Assembly: GCA_943704525.1 (NCBI GenBank)
Contig: CALSCQ010000097.1
Span: 1 to 10,277 of the forward strand
Reading direction: 5' to 3'
Length of the DNA: 10,277 nucleotides
DNA from: Pigoraptor vietnamica
Lineage: Eukaryota; Opisthokonta; Filasterea
The notes below the pieces were generated by a model. It did not search any database and was not told the DNA's origin. It saw only the letters and a list, made by a program, of their open reading frames with translations. Positions within the stretch are counted from its first letter, which is position 1. Every line of letters starts with the position of its first letter. Positions 1 to 7,662 of this stretch are shown here, piece by piece. A program made the translations under genes and the position numbers.

Positions 1-122
1 GGGGGGGCTGTGTCGCTTGAGGCCTGCAGGGTAGGAGGCACGGCAGATTGATATGGCGCGTGGAATCAGCGTTCAGCACGAGCGCAGGCCTCGCTTGAAG
101 AGATTTCAACGCCGTGTTGCAT
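1..122. other. Left edge, no supported feature
   Basis: An ATG at 53 opens a short frame of about 43 codons that stops at 179-181. No donor that I tried joins it in phase with the ZZ exon. This may be the promoter, a 5' untranslated region or an intron of the first gene. Confidence 0.4.
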
Positions 123-1186
123 ATGTCATGCCCACTACGACTGGCTGTGAAGCGATTTCGATGCAGCGTTGTGTTGCCTGAGCCTGCATGCCCACTGCGC
201 CGTTCCCGTCGCCGCAGGAACCAGAGCGAGACGTTCACGTGCGAGGGGTGCCGCAGCGTCATCGTTGGCGTCCGCTACTACTGCACACACTGCGAGAGCA
301 AGTCGTACCCGTGGCACAGCTACGACCTGTGCGAGGCGTGCTTCAACCGCTTCGATCGCCCGCGCGATGAGGGGCGGAGCGCTGAGATGGATGTCGACGC
401 GGTACCCCCTTCGCATGTCGGTTGCGCTGCGGAGTTGCGCGACGGGATCTGCGGGGAGCACGCAAGCGCACATGCGACTGCCGACGGCGCCGAGAGGATC
501 ACCGGCGATAACGGCGAAACAGAGCACCGTGACGACGATAAGGCGACCGGCGATGTGCGCCCCCGCGTGGACATACGCCACGAGCACCCCCGGTCGGCGT
601 TTGCCTCGGCGCCGGTGCTTGCGGCGGGTGAGATGTGGAGAGACGTCGAGTTGGAGCTCGAAGAGGAGCGTCGGTTGCAGCGCAAGTCGGCGCGGAGGCG
701 GCAGGCGGAGGCAAGTATTGTGCGGCTGCTCTGTGCTGTTGCGTCCGTGTTGGTGTCCTTAGTGGTTATTGTTTGGTGGCATGTGCGAGTTGCGGCTGTC
801 GTTTGTGCGTTGCCGCTGTGAGATGGTCGAGCGTGTCTTTTTGGCGTCTAATTGGCGTGTGTCACGTGACGCAGGTGCCCCGCTGCGCCTTCTGCGCGGA
901 GACAGGCGACCTGGAGTGGAGGAAAGGTGCGGCCGCTGCTATTGTCACGTCGCCAACTATCATGGGCGTCTGTCCAATGTGTGAGGTTGATGTGCGGCTT
1001 CGTGTGGCACAAGCGTCTTCCCCACTCACTCGGTCCTCTCACTGCATTTCAGGCCCCCGTGGACTCCGCCTATGCGTCTCGTGCATGGCCACGTGGCAGC
1101 GCCTGCGAACGCTCGAGGACAGTGGCGGCAGATCGAGCGACTATGCCCTCTGTCGGTGGGCGAAAGTGCCGCACTGCGCCCATTAA
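123..1186 (+). CDS. ZZ-like plus GATA zinc-finger protein (possible N-terminal module of the downstream methyltransferase)
   Basis: Proposed exons are 123-710, 875-926 and 1053-1186 (257 residues, stop TAA at 1184-1186). Residues 40-73 form a ZZ-like finger: C40-x2-C43, C54-x2-C57, then YDLC70-x2-C73. ZZ fingers usually bind peptides such as histone tails; here the second loop is long (12 residues) and the usual nearby terminal His pair is not obvious. Residues 200-224 form a canonical GATA finger (C200, C203, C221, C224, 17-residue spacer, core EWRKGPRG, then LCVSC), a fold that normally binds GATA-type DNA sites. Between them lies a charged, low-complexity stretch and a Glu/Arg-rich helix around residues 170-196. 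The ATG at 123 is the first in frame after a stop at 96-98, but an upstream exon is possible because an acceptor-like site lies at 216-217. The first intron appears to be GC-AG. The last exon could instead splice at 1155 into the methyltransferase, in which case the stop at 1184 lies in an intron. GATA identity is firm; gene ends are not. Confidence 0.65.
711..874 (+). other. GC-AG intron between the ZZ and GATA exons
   Basis: The donor reads GAG followed by gcaagt, the strong consensus known for the minor GC-AG class, and the acceptor is gacgcag at 874. A ctaat branch-like motif sits near 849-853. Splicing here is phase 0 and joins the Glu/Arg-rich helix directly to VPRCAFC of the GATA finger. 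The nearby GT at 715 gives the wrong phase. Retained, the sequence would encode a misleading hydrophobic tail that ends at 821. Confidence 0.55.
927..1052 (+). other. Intron inside the GATA finger
   Basis: Donor AAAG|gtgcgg and acceptor gcatttcag. Removing these 126 bases joins EWRK to GPRGLRLC and restores an exact 17-residue spacer between the two Cys pairs, which is strong evidence that the intron is real. The split codon is a glycine (phase 1). Confidence 0.85.
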
Positions 1187-1248
1187 CATTTGCTGTCGTG
1201 TCCTTACTTCTCCACGTCATGTGCGCGTGCCGTTCGATGTGAATGCAG
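1156..1248 (+). other. Candidate intron fusing the GATA exon to the methyltransferase
   Basis: The donor gtgggc is of the same type as donors at 9058 and 9451. A cattaac branch-like motif near 1180-1186, a pyrimidine-rich stretch and the acceptor gaatgcag at 1248 complete an intron of 93 bases. It is phase 2 on both sides, and joins DYALC-R to LFTMPSLN, so the downstream ATG at 1259 becomes an internal Met. The TAA at 1184 falls inside it. One of three random junctions would be in frame, so this is suggestive only. Confidence 0.5.
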
Positions 1249-1258
1249 CCTATTCACG

Positions 1259-3311
1259 ATGCCATCCCTCAACCGCAGCTACGTGACGCGATCGGCGCTG
1301 CAGCAGGTGGAGGACGAGGCCTTCGCGCCCGGCCGTGTCTTGCGCTCGTACGGACCGCCGCTGTCGCACACGCACACGCTCGCCTTCGACTCGAGTTACT
1401 TTGACATACCCGGTCGTGTCGTGCGGTGGGCGACGCACGGCGCTGCCGACTACTCTGGGACGTGGATTCCGCACCTCCCGCGGTGGTCCATCTCGACGTT
1501 CACGCGTGAGGGCGAACGGTGCGTGCCACTGCCGCACTCGTTGTCGTGTTGACTTGTCCTTGCATATCCCTTGTGAGCAATCACATTTGCACGGCGCGCT
1601 GCGCTGTGTGTATCCCACTCTCACGTGCCGCCTCGCCTTTCACCCTCCCGCCCCCAGCGTGCTCTCGAACTTTCTCGGGCGCGGCACGGACGCCATTGAG
1701 GGCTATCTGCTCAACCGCCGCGTCGTTGGCGTCGACATTAACGGCATTGCAGTCGTCATCTCCCGCCGCAACTGCGCGTTCCCCGTTCCGCCTCAGCTGA
1801 AGGACAACCTCTGCGTCGAGGACCGGTGAGTTGTTCGTTCTGTGCCAGCGCGCAAGCTCTTCCCCTTTTTCTCTCCCTCTGCATGAGCAATGGTTGTACC
1901 GCCAGTTTGGGTTTGGGTTTGGGTGAATCTATGTGCGTGCATGTTCAGCGCACATGCAACGTGTCTGTATATAACTCACCCTCGTGCATGCGCGAAGTCC
2001 CCTCCTCCTCTCTGGCGATGCGCGCAAGTTGTCGGGCGACCAGTTTGGCGCCGAGTCGTTCGACCACGTGATCAGCCACCCGCCGTACGCCGGGTGCATC
2101 GAGTACTCGCCGGACATTGACGAAGACCTCTCGCGCTGCGTCTCGGTGGGTGTCAACGGGCGCCGCCCACACAGCTGGGGGCTGGCGCGGAAGTAGGGAG
2201 CATCTGCGGTTGTGGTCGGCCCTGTCGGGTTTGTCTTGCACGAACACTGTCGCTGTATTGTGACGCCGTAAGTTTGCGTTTTGTGAGATGTCAGGAGTGC
2301 GTTCGAGCCTATTTTTCTGTCTCACCGTGCATCGCCTCTGCTTGCGACAATTCGCTCACGTGACGTGCGTCCTGTCCCAGCTCCCCGCGTTCTTTGACCA
2401 GATGTCGCTCGTGGCGCGCGAGTCCCTCCGCCTCCTCCGTCCCGGCCGCGTGTGCACGCTCGGCATTGGCGACAACCGCGAGCGCTGCAACATCCTCCCC
2501 GTCGGTTTCGGCACCGTCCTTCGCTACATGGCCGAGGGATTCCGCCTCGAGCACCTCATCCTCAAGCGGCAGCGTAACTGCTCTGGGACGATCGAGCGCG
2601 GCGCCGGACTCAGCGTCGTCCACGGCTTCCTCATCATCGCTCATGAATACCTCGCCACGTTCCGGAAGGTCCGCGCGGCGGCGGCCGTCAAGAGCGTGAA
2701 GGCGGTGGGGAGTGCGACGGGGTGCGGCGGGGAATTGCCGCGCGTGCCATGCGTAGCGATGCCCTTTTGTTTGTTAGCCGGCGTGCACTCCTTACGCAAC
2801 ATGTTTGGGCGGAACTTGTAACTGTGCCGCTTGGCTCAACTTTGTGTGCCCAAGCAGGACATTGAGCCGCGGTCCGTGGTGACGACTGTTCTCCGCATTG
2901 GAAAGGTGCGATGCGATTGCATTTGTTTGTCTGCTGATTGTTTGTCTGTTATTCTCTTTTTAGGTTTCTTGGTTTGCGCGCGATGTGCGCATGAGTGAAC
3001 GTGCGTGTTTTCTGCCTTGTGTGTGCGGTTCTGTGCCCTTGCCGCTTCGCACAGCCGATGACAAGGGCACGCCTCCGTTCTCTTCTGTCTCTACAGGGCC
3101 CCGCGTCACGCGCCTTTCGCAAGCCTCAACCCGACGAGACGGTGTGGCTGACCATCGAGCCCTCCACGCGCGAGTCCGCAGAGGCGCATCGCGAGGGGTG
3201 GCCGTCGATGGCCGAGCAGTGCCTCGCGCGCATGGTGCGGTCTCACGTGTCATTGTGTTGTCTTTTCTCTTTATGCCTTTTCTCCTCTTTTTGCCATTTT
3301 ATTTTAATTTT

Positions 3312-3348
<37 letters not shown>

Positions 3349-5033
3349 ATATAATTTGCATTCTCGTGTTCATTTTATATTCTTTTGACCCTTTCCATGT
3401 TTGCTAGGCGAGCTTAAATTTTTTTTCCCGGTCAAATATGATCCCTGTTTTCTGCATGCATGAAGTTTTTTCCCCTCCCCGGCCGCCCCTTCAATTTATC
3501 TGCGGTAGAATGCGAATTGCCAAGACGTTGCTCACGCCGCAACTGTTCGCAGCTCGACCGCTACTCGCGCGACGGTTCCCTCTTCACGACCTTTGCGTGG
3601 GACCTGTCGGGCGACGCCACCCTCAGCCGCCTGTCCACGCTCTCCACCGACGACAGCGCTGGGGGCAACGCGCCCGCCGCGGCCATCGAGCGCCGTCCGG
3701 CCATCTTCACGACGTTCTCGGACGACGGTGACACGGACGCGGAGGTCGAGGAGCTTCTAAACGGCACGCCACTGAGCGATGCGCCCGAGTATGAGCTCGT
3801 CCGCCTGCGGAACATTGCGCGCCAAAACCGCGTCCTCCGGAAGCTCGGCATCGGCGGTGAAACACCGGTGCGCCCGCGCGCAGCTCCCACCCCCGCAGCG
3901 CAAGCGGAGCCGCCGCGATCGGTGAAGGCGACCATGCGCTCGCGCTACGCCGCGCTCGGTGCACCAGACGACCCCGCTACTGCAGCCATGGACGACGACG
4001 ACCCCTCCGCACGCGTGCGGCGCGATGCCCGCCGCGCGTCTCTCCTCCCCGGCGCCGACATTCTCCGTCGTTCGGTGGAAGTGAAGACGTCCGCAGAGCG
4101 GTTTGATGCCGCCAAGGGGGCGCACGGTGGCCTGCGTTCTCGCCGCGATCCCTCGACGTCGGGCAAGAACAGCGTGCTGTTTGTGCCTCACCGCGAGATA
4201 TGCTGCGCGGCCCCACCGCAGAGTCGCACGACGGTCCCGGACATTGACGAGTGCGAGCCCGACATTGTGCCGGCGGAACGCGCGCGAATTCTCGCCGAGG
4301 TCGCCGCCACGCGATCGCTCGCCGTGGTTGCGGCGCGGCGGGCAGTCGGGTGGGTTCAACGGTGGCACGGCTGCTGCTTCCGGCTTGCACATGCACGCGT
4401 CTCTGTCGGAGAGGAGGAGGATTGTCTTCAGCGCATATTGTGACCTCTCGTTGTTTCACTATCCGTCGCAGGGAGCTTGCTGTCGGCGGCGTGCTTGTGC
4501 TCGGTGCCATGGACGTACGCTGCGGGCGCGAGCTCATTCCGCTCGCCGCGCACCTCACCGAGGACGTGGCCGCACTGCGCGCACCCCTTCTCCTCAAAGA
4601 GATTGTGGTCGTCGTCCCCGAGCGCTTCGTCAAGCGACGCCCCGCTGACGCACCGCGCGACGACGCCGACGAGGACGAGCGGGCATACGAAGCGATGGGC
4701 GAAGACGAAGGACCCGCAGCCCCTTTGTCTGCTGACGTGGCCCACGCAGCCGCCGGCGCTGCGCCGTCGGATGCTGCGCCGGCAGACGTGTCAAGGAACA
4801 CGGCCACCGCGGGCACTGCACCCGCCCCTGCGACAGATGCAACGGGCGCGGCTGAGGCGGGCGGAGGCGCTTGTGCGAGCGGTGGGCGCGGGTTTTTGGG
4901 GTGGCGACCGACGCTGTTTCCGGAGGGGTACGGAGCGCCTGAGGAGTGCGCGGCCGTGCCGATTGTTCACGCGTACTACCTCGTGTACGCTCGCACGGCG
5001 GATGGGGGCGCTGCGAAGCCTCGCGGCAAGTAA
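1259..5033 (+). CDS. Bacterial-type DNA amino-methyltransferase (N4-cytosine/N6-adenine type) with a second methyltransferase-like domain
   Basis: Eight exons join in frame to 814 residues: 1259-1518, 1658-1825, 1998-2145, 2381-2704, 2858-2905, 3097-3234, 3553-4349, 4472-5033. Residues 55-115 match the cofactor-binding start of DNA amino-methyltransferases: WATHG, then motif I NFLGRGTDA (91-99) and VGVDIN (110-115). GDAR is at 149-152 and catalytic motif IV is HPPY at 170-173, followed by EYS and DEDLS. Residues 193-288 complete the Rossmann fold (RLLRPGR, GIGDNRE, KRQRNCS, IAHEYLATFRK). Residues 363-460 hold two copies of FTTF and a motif YELVRLRNIARQN..LRKLGI. Residues 600-679 and 790-801 look like a second methyltransferase half (GGVLVLGAMDVR, LLLKEIVVVVPE, IVHAYYLVYAR) without a visible cofactor glycine motif, interrupted by an Ala/acid-rich insert. 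From memory, similar two-part proteins occur in some early-diverging fungi. It probably methylates the exocyclic amine of cytosine or adenine in nuclear DNA; the base is not decidable. A stop at 2819-2821 lies in an intron in this model. The start could be internal if the gene extends upstream. Confidence 0.8.
3235..3552 (+). other. Longest methyltransferase intron, AT-rich
   Basis: This 318-base intron has donor ATG|gtgcgg and acceptor gttcgcag, phase 0 on both sides. Its middle (about 3290-3440) is very rich in T and A, unlike the GC-rich exons around it, and carries a run of 31 T. The size and composition stand out from the other introns of this gene (93 to 235 bases). The exons on either side read in frame, LARM to LDRYSRDG. 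Confidence 0.65.
3314..3344 (+). repeat. Run of 31 T in an AT-rich intron
   Basis: An uninterrupted T tract flanked by attttaatttta on the left and aataatataattt on the right. It lies inside a proposed intron of the methyltransferase gene, so it would read as a long pyrimidine tract on the sense strand. Its exact length may be an assembly or sequencing artefact. An alternative is the tail of a reverse-transcribed insertion on the minus strand, but no target-site duplication was seen. Confidence 0.9.
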
Positions 5034-5257
5034 CGGCTGGTGGCGCAGCAGTACTGTCCCAGTCGAACCTCTGCGCGTGCTGGTGTGCACCACGGAGCAA
5101 TACAAACGCAGTTCCAATCCGAATGCCCATTGTTCATATTGGCCGTGTATTCGTTGCCCACAGCAGAGCGACTGCGCGCACGGGAGAACGGCCTGCCGCG
5201 CGTCCCGTGTGTGTGTGTGTGTGTGCAGGCGCTGCGTGTGCCTGTCTCGTGCCCTCT
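5034..5257. other. Spacer between convergent genes
   Basis: These 224 bases separate the methyltransferase stop (5031-5033) from the oxygenase stop (5258-5260 on the minus strand) and must hold both 3' untranslated ends. No AATAAA was seen on either strand. A (GT)9 run lies at 5207-5224. No coding sequence is supported here. Confidence 0.6.
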
Positions 5258-7201
5258 TCACATCTTGTTCTCAAACTCAAAGTTGTTGGCGACCTTCGAA
5301 ATGAGGTGGTTGCCGTACTTGACCGGGGGGAATTTGGGCTCCTCGCCGAGCGCCGTCGTGCAGCACTGCGGGCGCCAGTGTGCCAATCGTTAGGAGCGAT
5401 AGCGCAATGTACGCGCGTGAGCCATTTGTGGTCTCGGTACCATGTGTATGCGTGGAGTGTGTGTGCGTGTGTGTGTGTGTGTGCTCATCTGTGGAATATG
5501 TGCCGACGTGTGTGGGGCTACGTTGAGCGCGCGCGTGCATGCAATCATATGCACTCCTATGCAATCATATGCGTGCGCTTCACACGCACCTCGAGAGGCG
5601 CAATCATGGCGTCGAAGTTGGGTTCCAGGAAGAAGGGGATGGACACGCGGTACGACGTGCCCTTGTTGATGACCTGGTGGGGTGTTGACTGGTACAGGCC
5701 GTTGGTCCACACCTGCGACACCGCATCTCTTCTGAGTGTCGCACAAGCAACAAACAGACGAATACACGCACAGTGCTCCGTGCGATGCAACGCGCCCGTC
5801 GTATGGCTTGCACTATCTGTCACACAAGCATGTCAGACACAAAGGGAAGGTCCCTCGTGCACGAGCGCTTTGTCGCCTTCAACGTAGAACATCGCAATCG
5901 CGCCAAGGCCCCATGCGCACACGCACGCACCCTGACCATGTCACCGATGTTGCAGACGAAGCACCCGGGGATGGGATCGGCTGAAATCCACTGTCCCGCG
6001 GTGTTCTTCACAAGCAAAGCCCCTTTGGTCGAGTCCTGGAGAATTGGGGAGAGGTAAGAAAGCCCGCTCTCACGGCTTATTCCGCTCCCAGTACATTCTC
6101 ACCGCAAACACCCACACACAGACCACGGACACCCACGCCCACTCTCACAGCATACACACACACGCACACGTGCACACGCACACGTGCACATGCAATCCAT
6201 GCGCGCACACACACACGCACACACACACCCACACACACACACGCACGCACCTGGTTGATCATCGTGAGGCAGCCGTAGTCCGTGTGCTCGCCGCAGCTGA
6301 CGCCGACATTGTCCGTGCCCTTCCCCTCCGACAGCGGCGGATACCCAATAATGCGCATCACCCAGAACGAGTCTCCCACGTAGTCGCGCACGAAAAAGTC
6401 CTCCGGCTGGCCAAGCCCCATCGCCATCGCACGCATCACAGCAAAACCAAGCGACTTCATGCACTCAATGTACCGCTCGAACGTGCCCTGGAAGGCGGCG
6501 GGGTGCGACGGCCACTGGTTCGGCCCGTGCAGCGGCTTGTTGGCACGCACCTGGGAAAGCCGAATCGCTTTGTTAACGACGCTCACCGCAAAAGTTGGGC
6601 ATTCAAACGAGCACAGCCGTTGTTCGCAGCCGCACCTCCGGCGCATCCTCTTCGAAGTGCTTGTAGAGATCGATAGCCTCGTGCCAGTCCTTCTGGTACT
6701 TGGTCACGTTCTGACCCAGCCGCTGGTAGCCCCTGTTGGCAGCGCGTAAGCCGGCGCGTGTACAACATAGCGCTTAAAGTCGCACAGAGCGCACCTGCAT
6801 GCCGGCCGCTGCTTCGAGTTTGTAATGGCAATCTTCTGCTTCTCCTCTTCGGGGAGGAAGAAAAACTCGCGAGCAAGCTGCTGCGTACCCGTCACGAGAT
6901 CCTCCGGAATGTTGTGACCCTTCACATAGAAGAACCCGACGTCCTACGTCGCGCGCGCAAGTCACGCACACCGAGACAACGGGTGAGAACATTGCACACA
7001 TTATTTCACTACAGAGCACCATTCGCAGAGGACTGCGCAGCGCGCACACACACACACCTTGCACGCCGTGTGCAGCTGTTCGGCGACCCTCTTCTTGGCG
7101 GCATCGAGCTCTCCCGCGGGCACCGACTGAGGGGCTGTGAAGGGAGTGAAGTCGATGATGGGAATGGCCGTGAAGGCCCCGCTCGACTCTGGCGCCGTCA
7201 T
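5258..7201 (-). CDS. Fe(II)/2-oxoglutarate-dependent oxygenase, isopenicillin-N-synthase-like family
   Basis: Seven minus-strand exons join without a frame break to 339 residues: 7201-7058, 6943-6795, 6732-6636, 6550-6251, 6035-5937, 5712-5590, 5365-5258. The N-terminal DIOX_N region starts IPIIDFTPF (residues 13-21) and includes DVGFFYVKGHNIP (49-61). RGYQRLGQNVTKYQKDWHE follows around residues 98-116. The catalytic double-stranded beta-helix has the iron ligands H219-x-D221 (GEHTDYG) and H275 (QSTPHQV), and the 2-oxoglutarate anchor R285-x-S287 (YRVSIPFF). The tail EPNFDA..APLE then CCTTALGEEPKFPPVKYG is typical of this family. Such soluble enzymes couple oxidation of a small molecule to decarboxylation of 2-oxoglutarate; gibberellin and flavonoid oxidases and fungal thymine hydroxylase belong here, but the substrate cannot be told. 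Length and all key residues look intact, so the gene is probably functional. It is convergent with the methyltransferase and divergent from the membrane-protein gene. The start ATG at 7201 is followed directly by the conserved N-terminus. Confidence 0.93.
5539..5572 (+). repeat. 14-bp tandem direct repeat
   Basis: ATGCAATCATATGC occurs at 5539-5552 and again, identical, at 5559-5572, a period of 20 bases. It lies in the last intron of the oxygenase gene (5366-5589), close to the donor, and next to a GT microsatellite around 5458-5483. Probably simple intronic repeat expansion. Confidence 0.85.
6109..6250. repeat. CA/GT-rich microsatellite tract in an oxygenase intron
   Basis: About 140 bases dominated by CA dinucleotides on the plus strand, with interruptions such as cacgtgcacacg. 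It abuts the donor of the fourth oxygenase intron (6036-6250), so the spliced RNA carries it as a GU-rich run directly after the exon ending in MINQ. Alternating purine-pyrimidine DNA like this can adopt left-handed form, but nothing here shows that it does. Confidence 0.85.
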
Positions 7202-7336
7202 GATGGCGTGCGTGGAGAGTGTTGCGAGGTCGTACGAGAAATGGGCCGTTTTTCGGGAAGTACACTGAGAGTGCGAGTGTCGCACGTGAAGGACATGTCC
7301 GGACATTGCGTAGATTCTAATTAGGAAATAAAGTGC

Positions 7337-7449
7337 ATTATGGGATATATTAGGATAAACAATTATTTTATATCCATATATGTGGTATATTATAAATACA
7401 ATGTGCTATTGATAGATGGAACAGGACAGAATTATGGATTATTAGGATA
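7337..7449 (+). repeat. Repeated bipartite element in the AT-rich island
   Basis: ATTATGG followed by ATTAGGATA occurs at 7337-7357 (five bases between halves) and at 7431-7449 (three bases between halves), both in the same orientation and 94 bases apart. A shorter ATTAGGA lies at 7320-7326. Two dyads are close by: GGATATA 7343-7349 with TATATCC 7369-7375, and TTTTGTCC 7450-7457 with GGACAAAA 7475-7482. They could be factor-binding sites or the remains of a small mobile element. Confidence 0.6.
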
Positions 7450-7587
7450 TTTTGTCCTTTTAAATGACTAATATGGACAAAAGTCACAGCGTTACCAGGC
7501 TTACCGTGCGCACTTTTCGACGAGAAGGGACCGGGCTATTGTCTATCGCTCTAATCTCTTAGATTCTTTTGCACTCAAGGGTTCTTC

Positions 7588-7662
7588 TCGGCTTCGTGTT
7601 GTGGTTTAGTGGCAGTCTGTGGTGTTCCATCAATTCGCTATGTGTGCGACGCACGAAGCCGA
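7588..7662. repeat. 11-bp perfect inverted repeat upstream of the membrane-protein gene
   Basis: TCGGCTTCGTG at 7588-7598 and its exact reverse complement CACGAAGCCGA at 7652-7662 are separated by 53 bases. They lie 100 to 175 bases before the ATG at 7764, so they may be in the promoter or the 5' untranslated RNA, where they could pair as a stem. No function is shown. Confidence 0.75.

Noticed and set aside
711-821. C-terminal transmembrane anchor on the ZZ protein (hydrophobic run before the stop at 819-821).
   Set aside because: This sequence lies in the inferred GC-AG intron; splicing it out gives an exact GATA finger. It would exist only in unspliced RNA.
1906-1923. Three TTTGGG units resembling telomere repeats.
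   Set aside because: Only three units, inside an intron, and not the exact common telomere unit; simple repeat is enough.
2705-2821. Stop TAA at 2819-2821 as the natural end of the methyltransferase gene.
   Set aside because: The frame after residue 300 loses its conserved character, a donor gtgggg lies at 2705, and the next four exons all continue in phase with segments that belong with this protein. It remains possible as a short splice form.
3757-4816. Two overlapping minus-strand open frames opposite the methyltransferase exons 7 and 8.
   Set aside because: Low-complexity Ala/Arg/Ser composition and no conserved segment; they are shadows of a plus-strand frame that joins in phase with its neighbours.
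4946-5887. Plus-strand open frame of 313 codons across the end of the methyltransferase and the oxygenase tail.
   Set aside because: Cys/Arg/Val-rich with translated GT repeats and no conserved motif; it overlaps two well-supported genes in other frames.
6109-6250. His/Thr-rich protein read through the CA tract on the plus strand.
   Set aside because: It is translation of a microsatellite within an intron of the minus-strand oxygenase.
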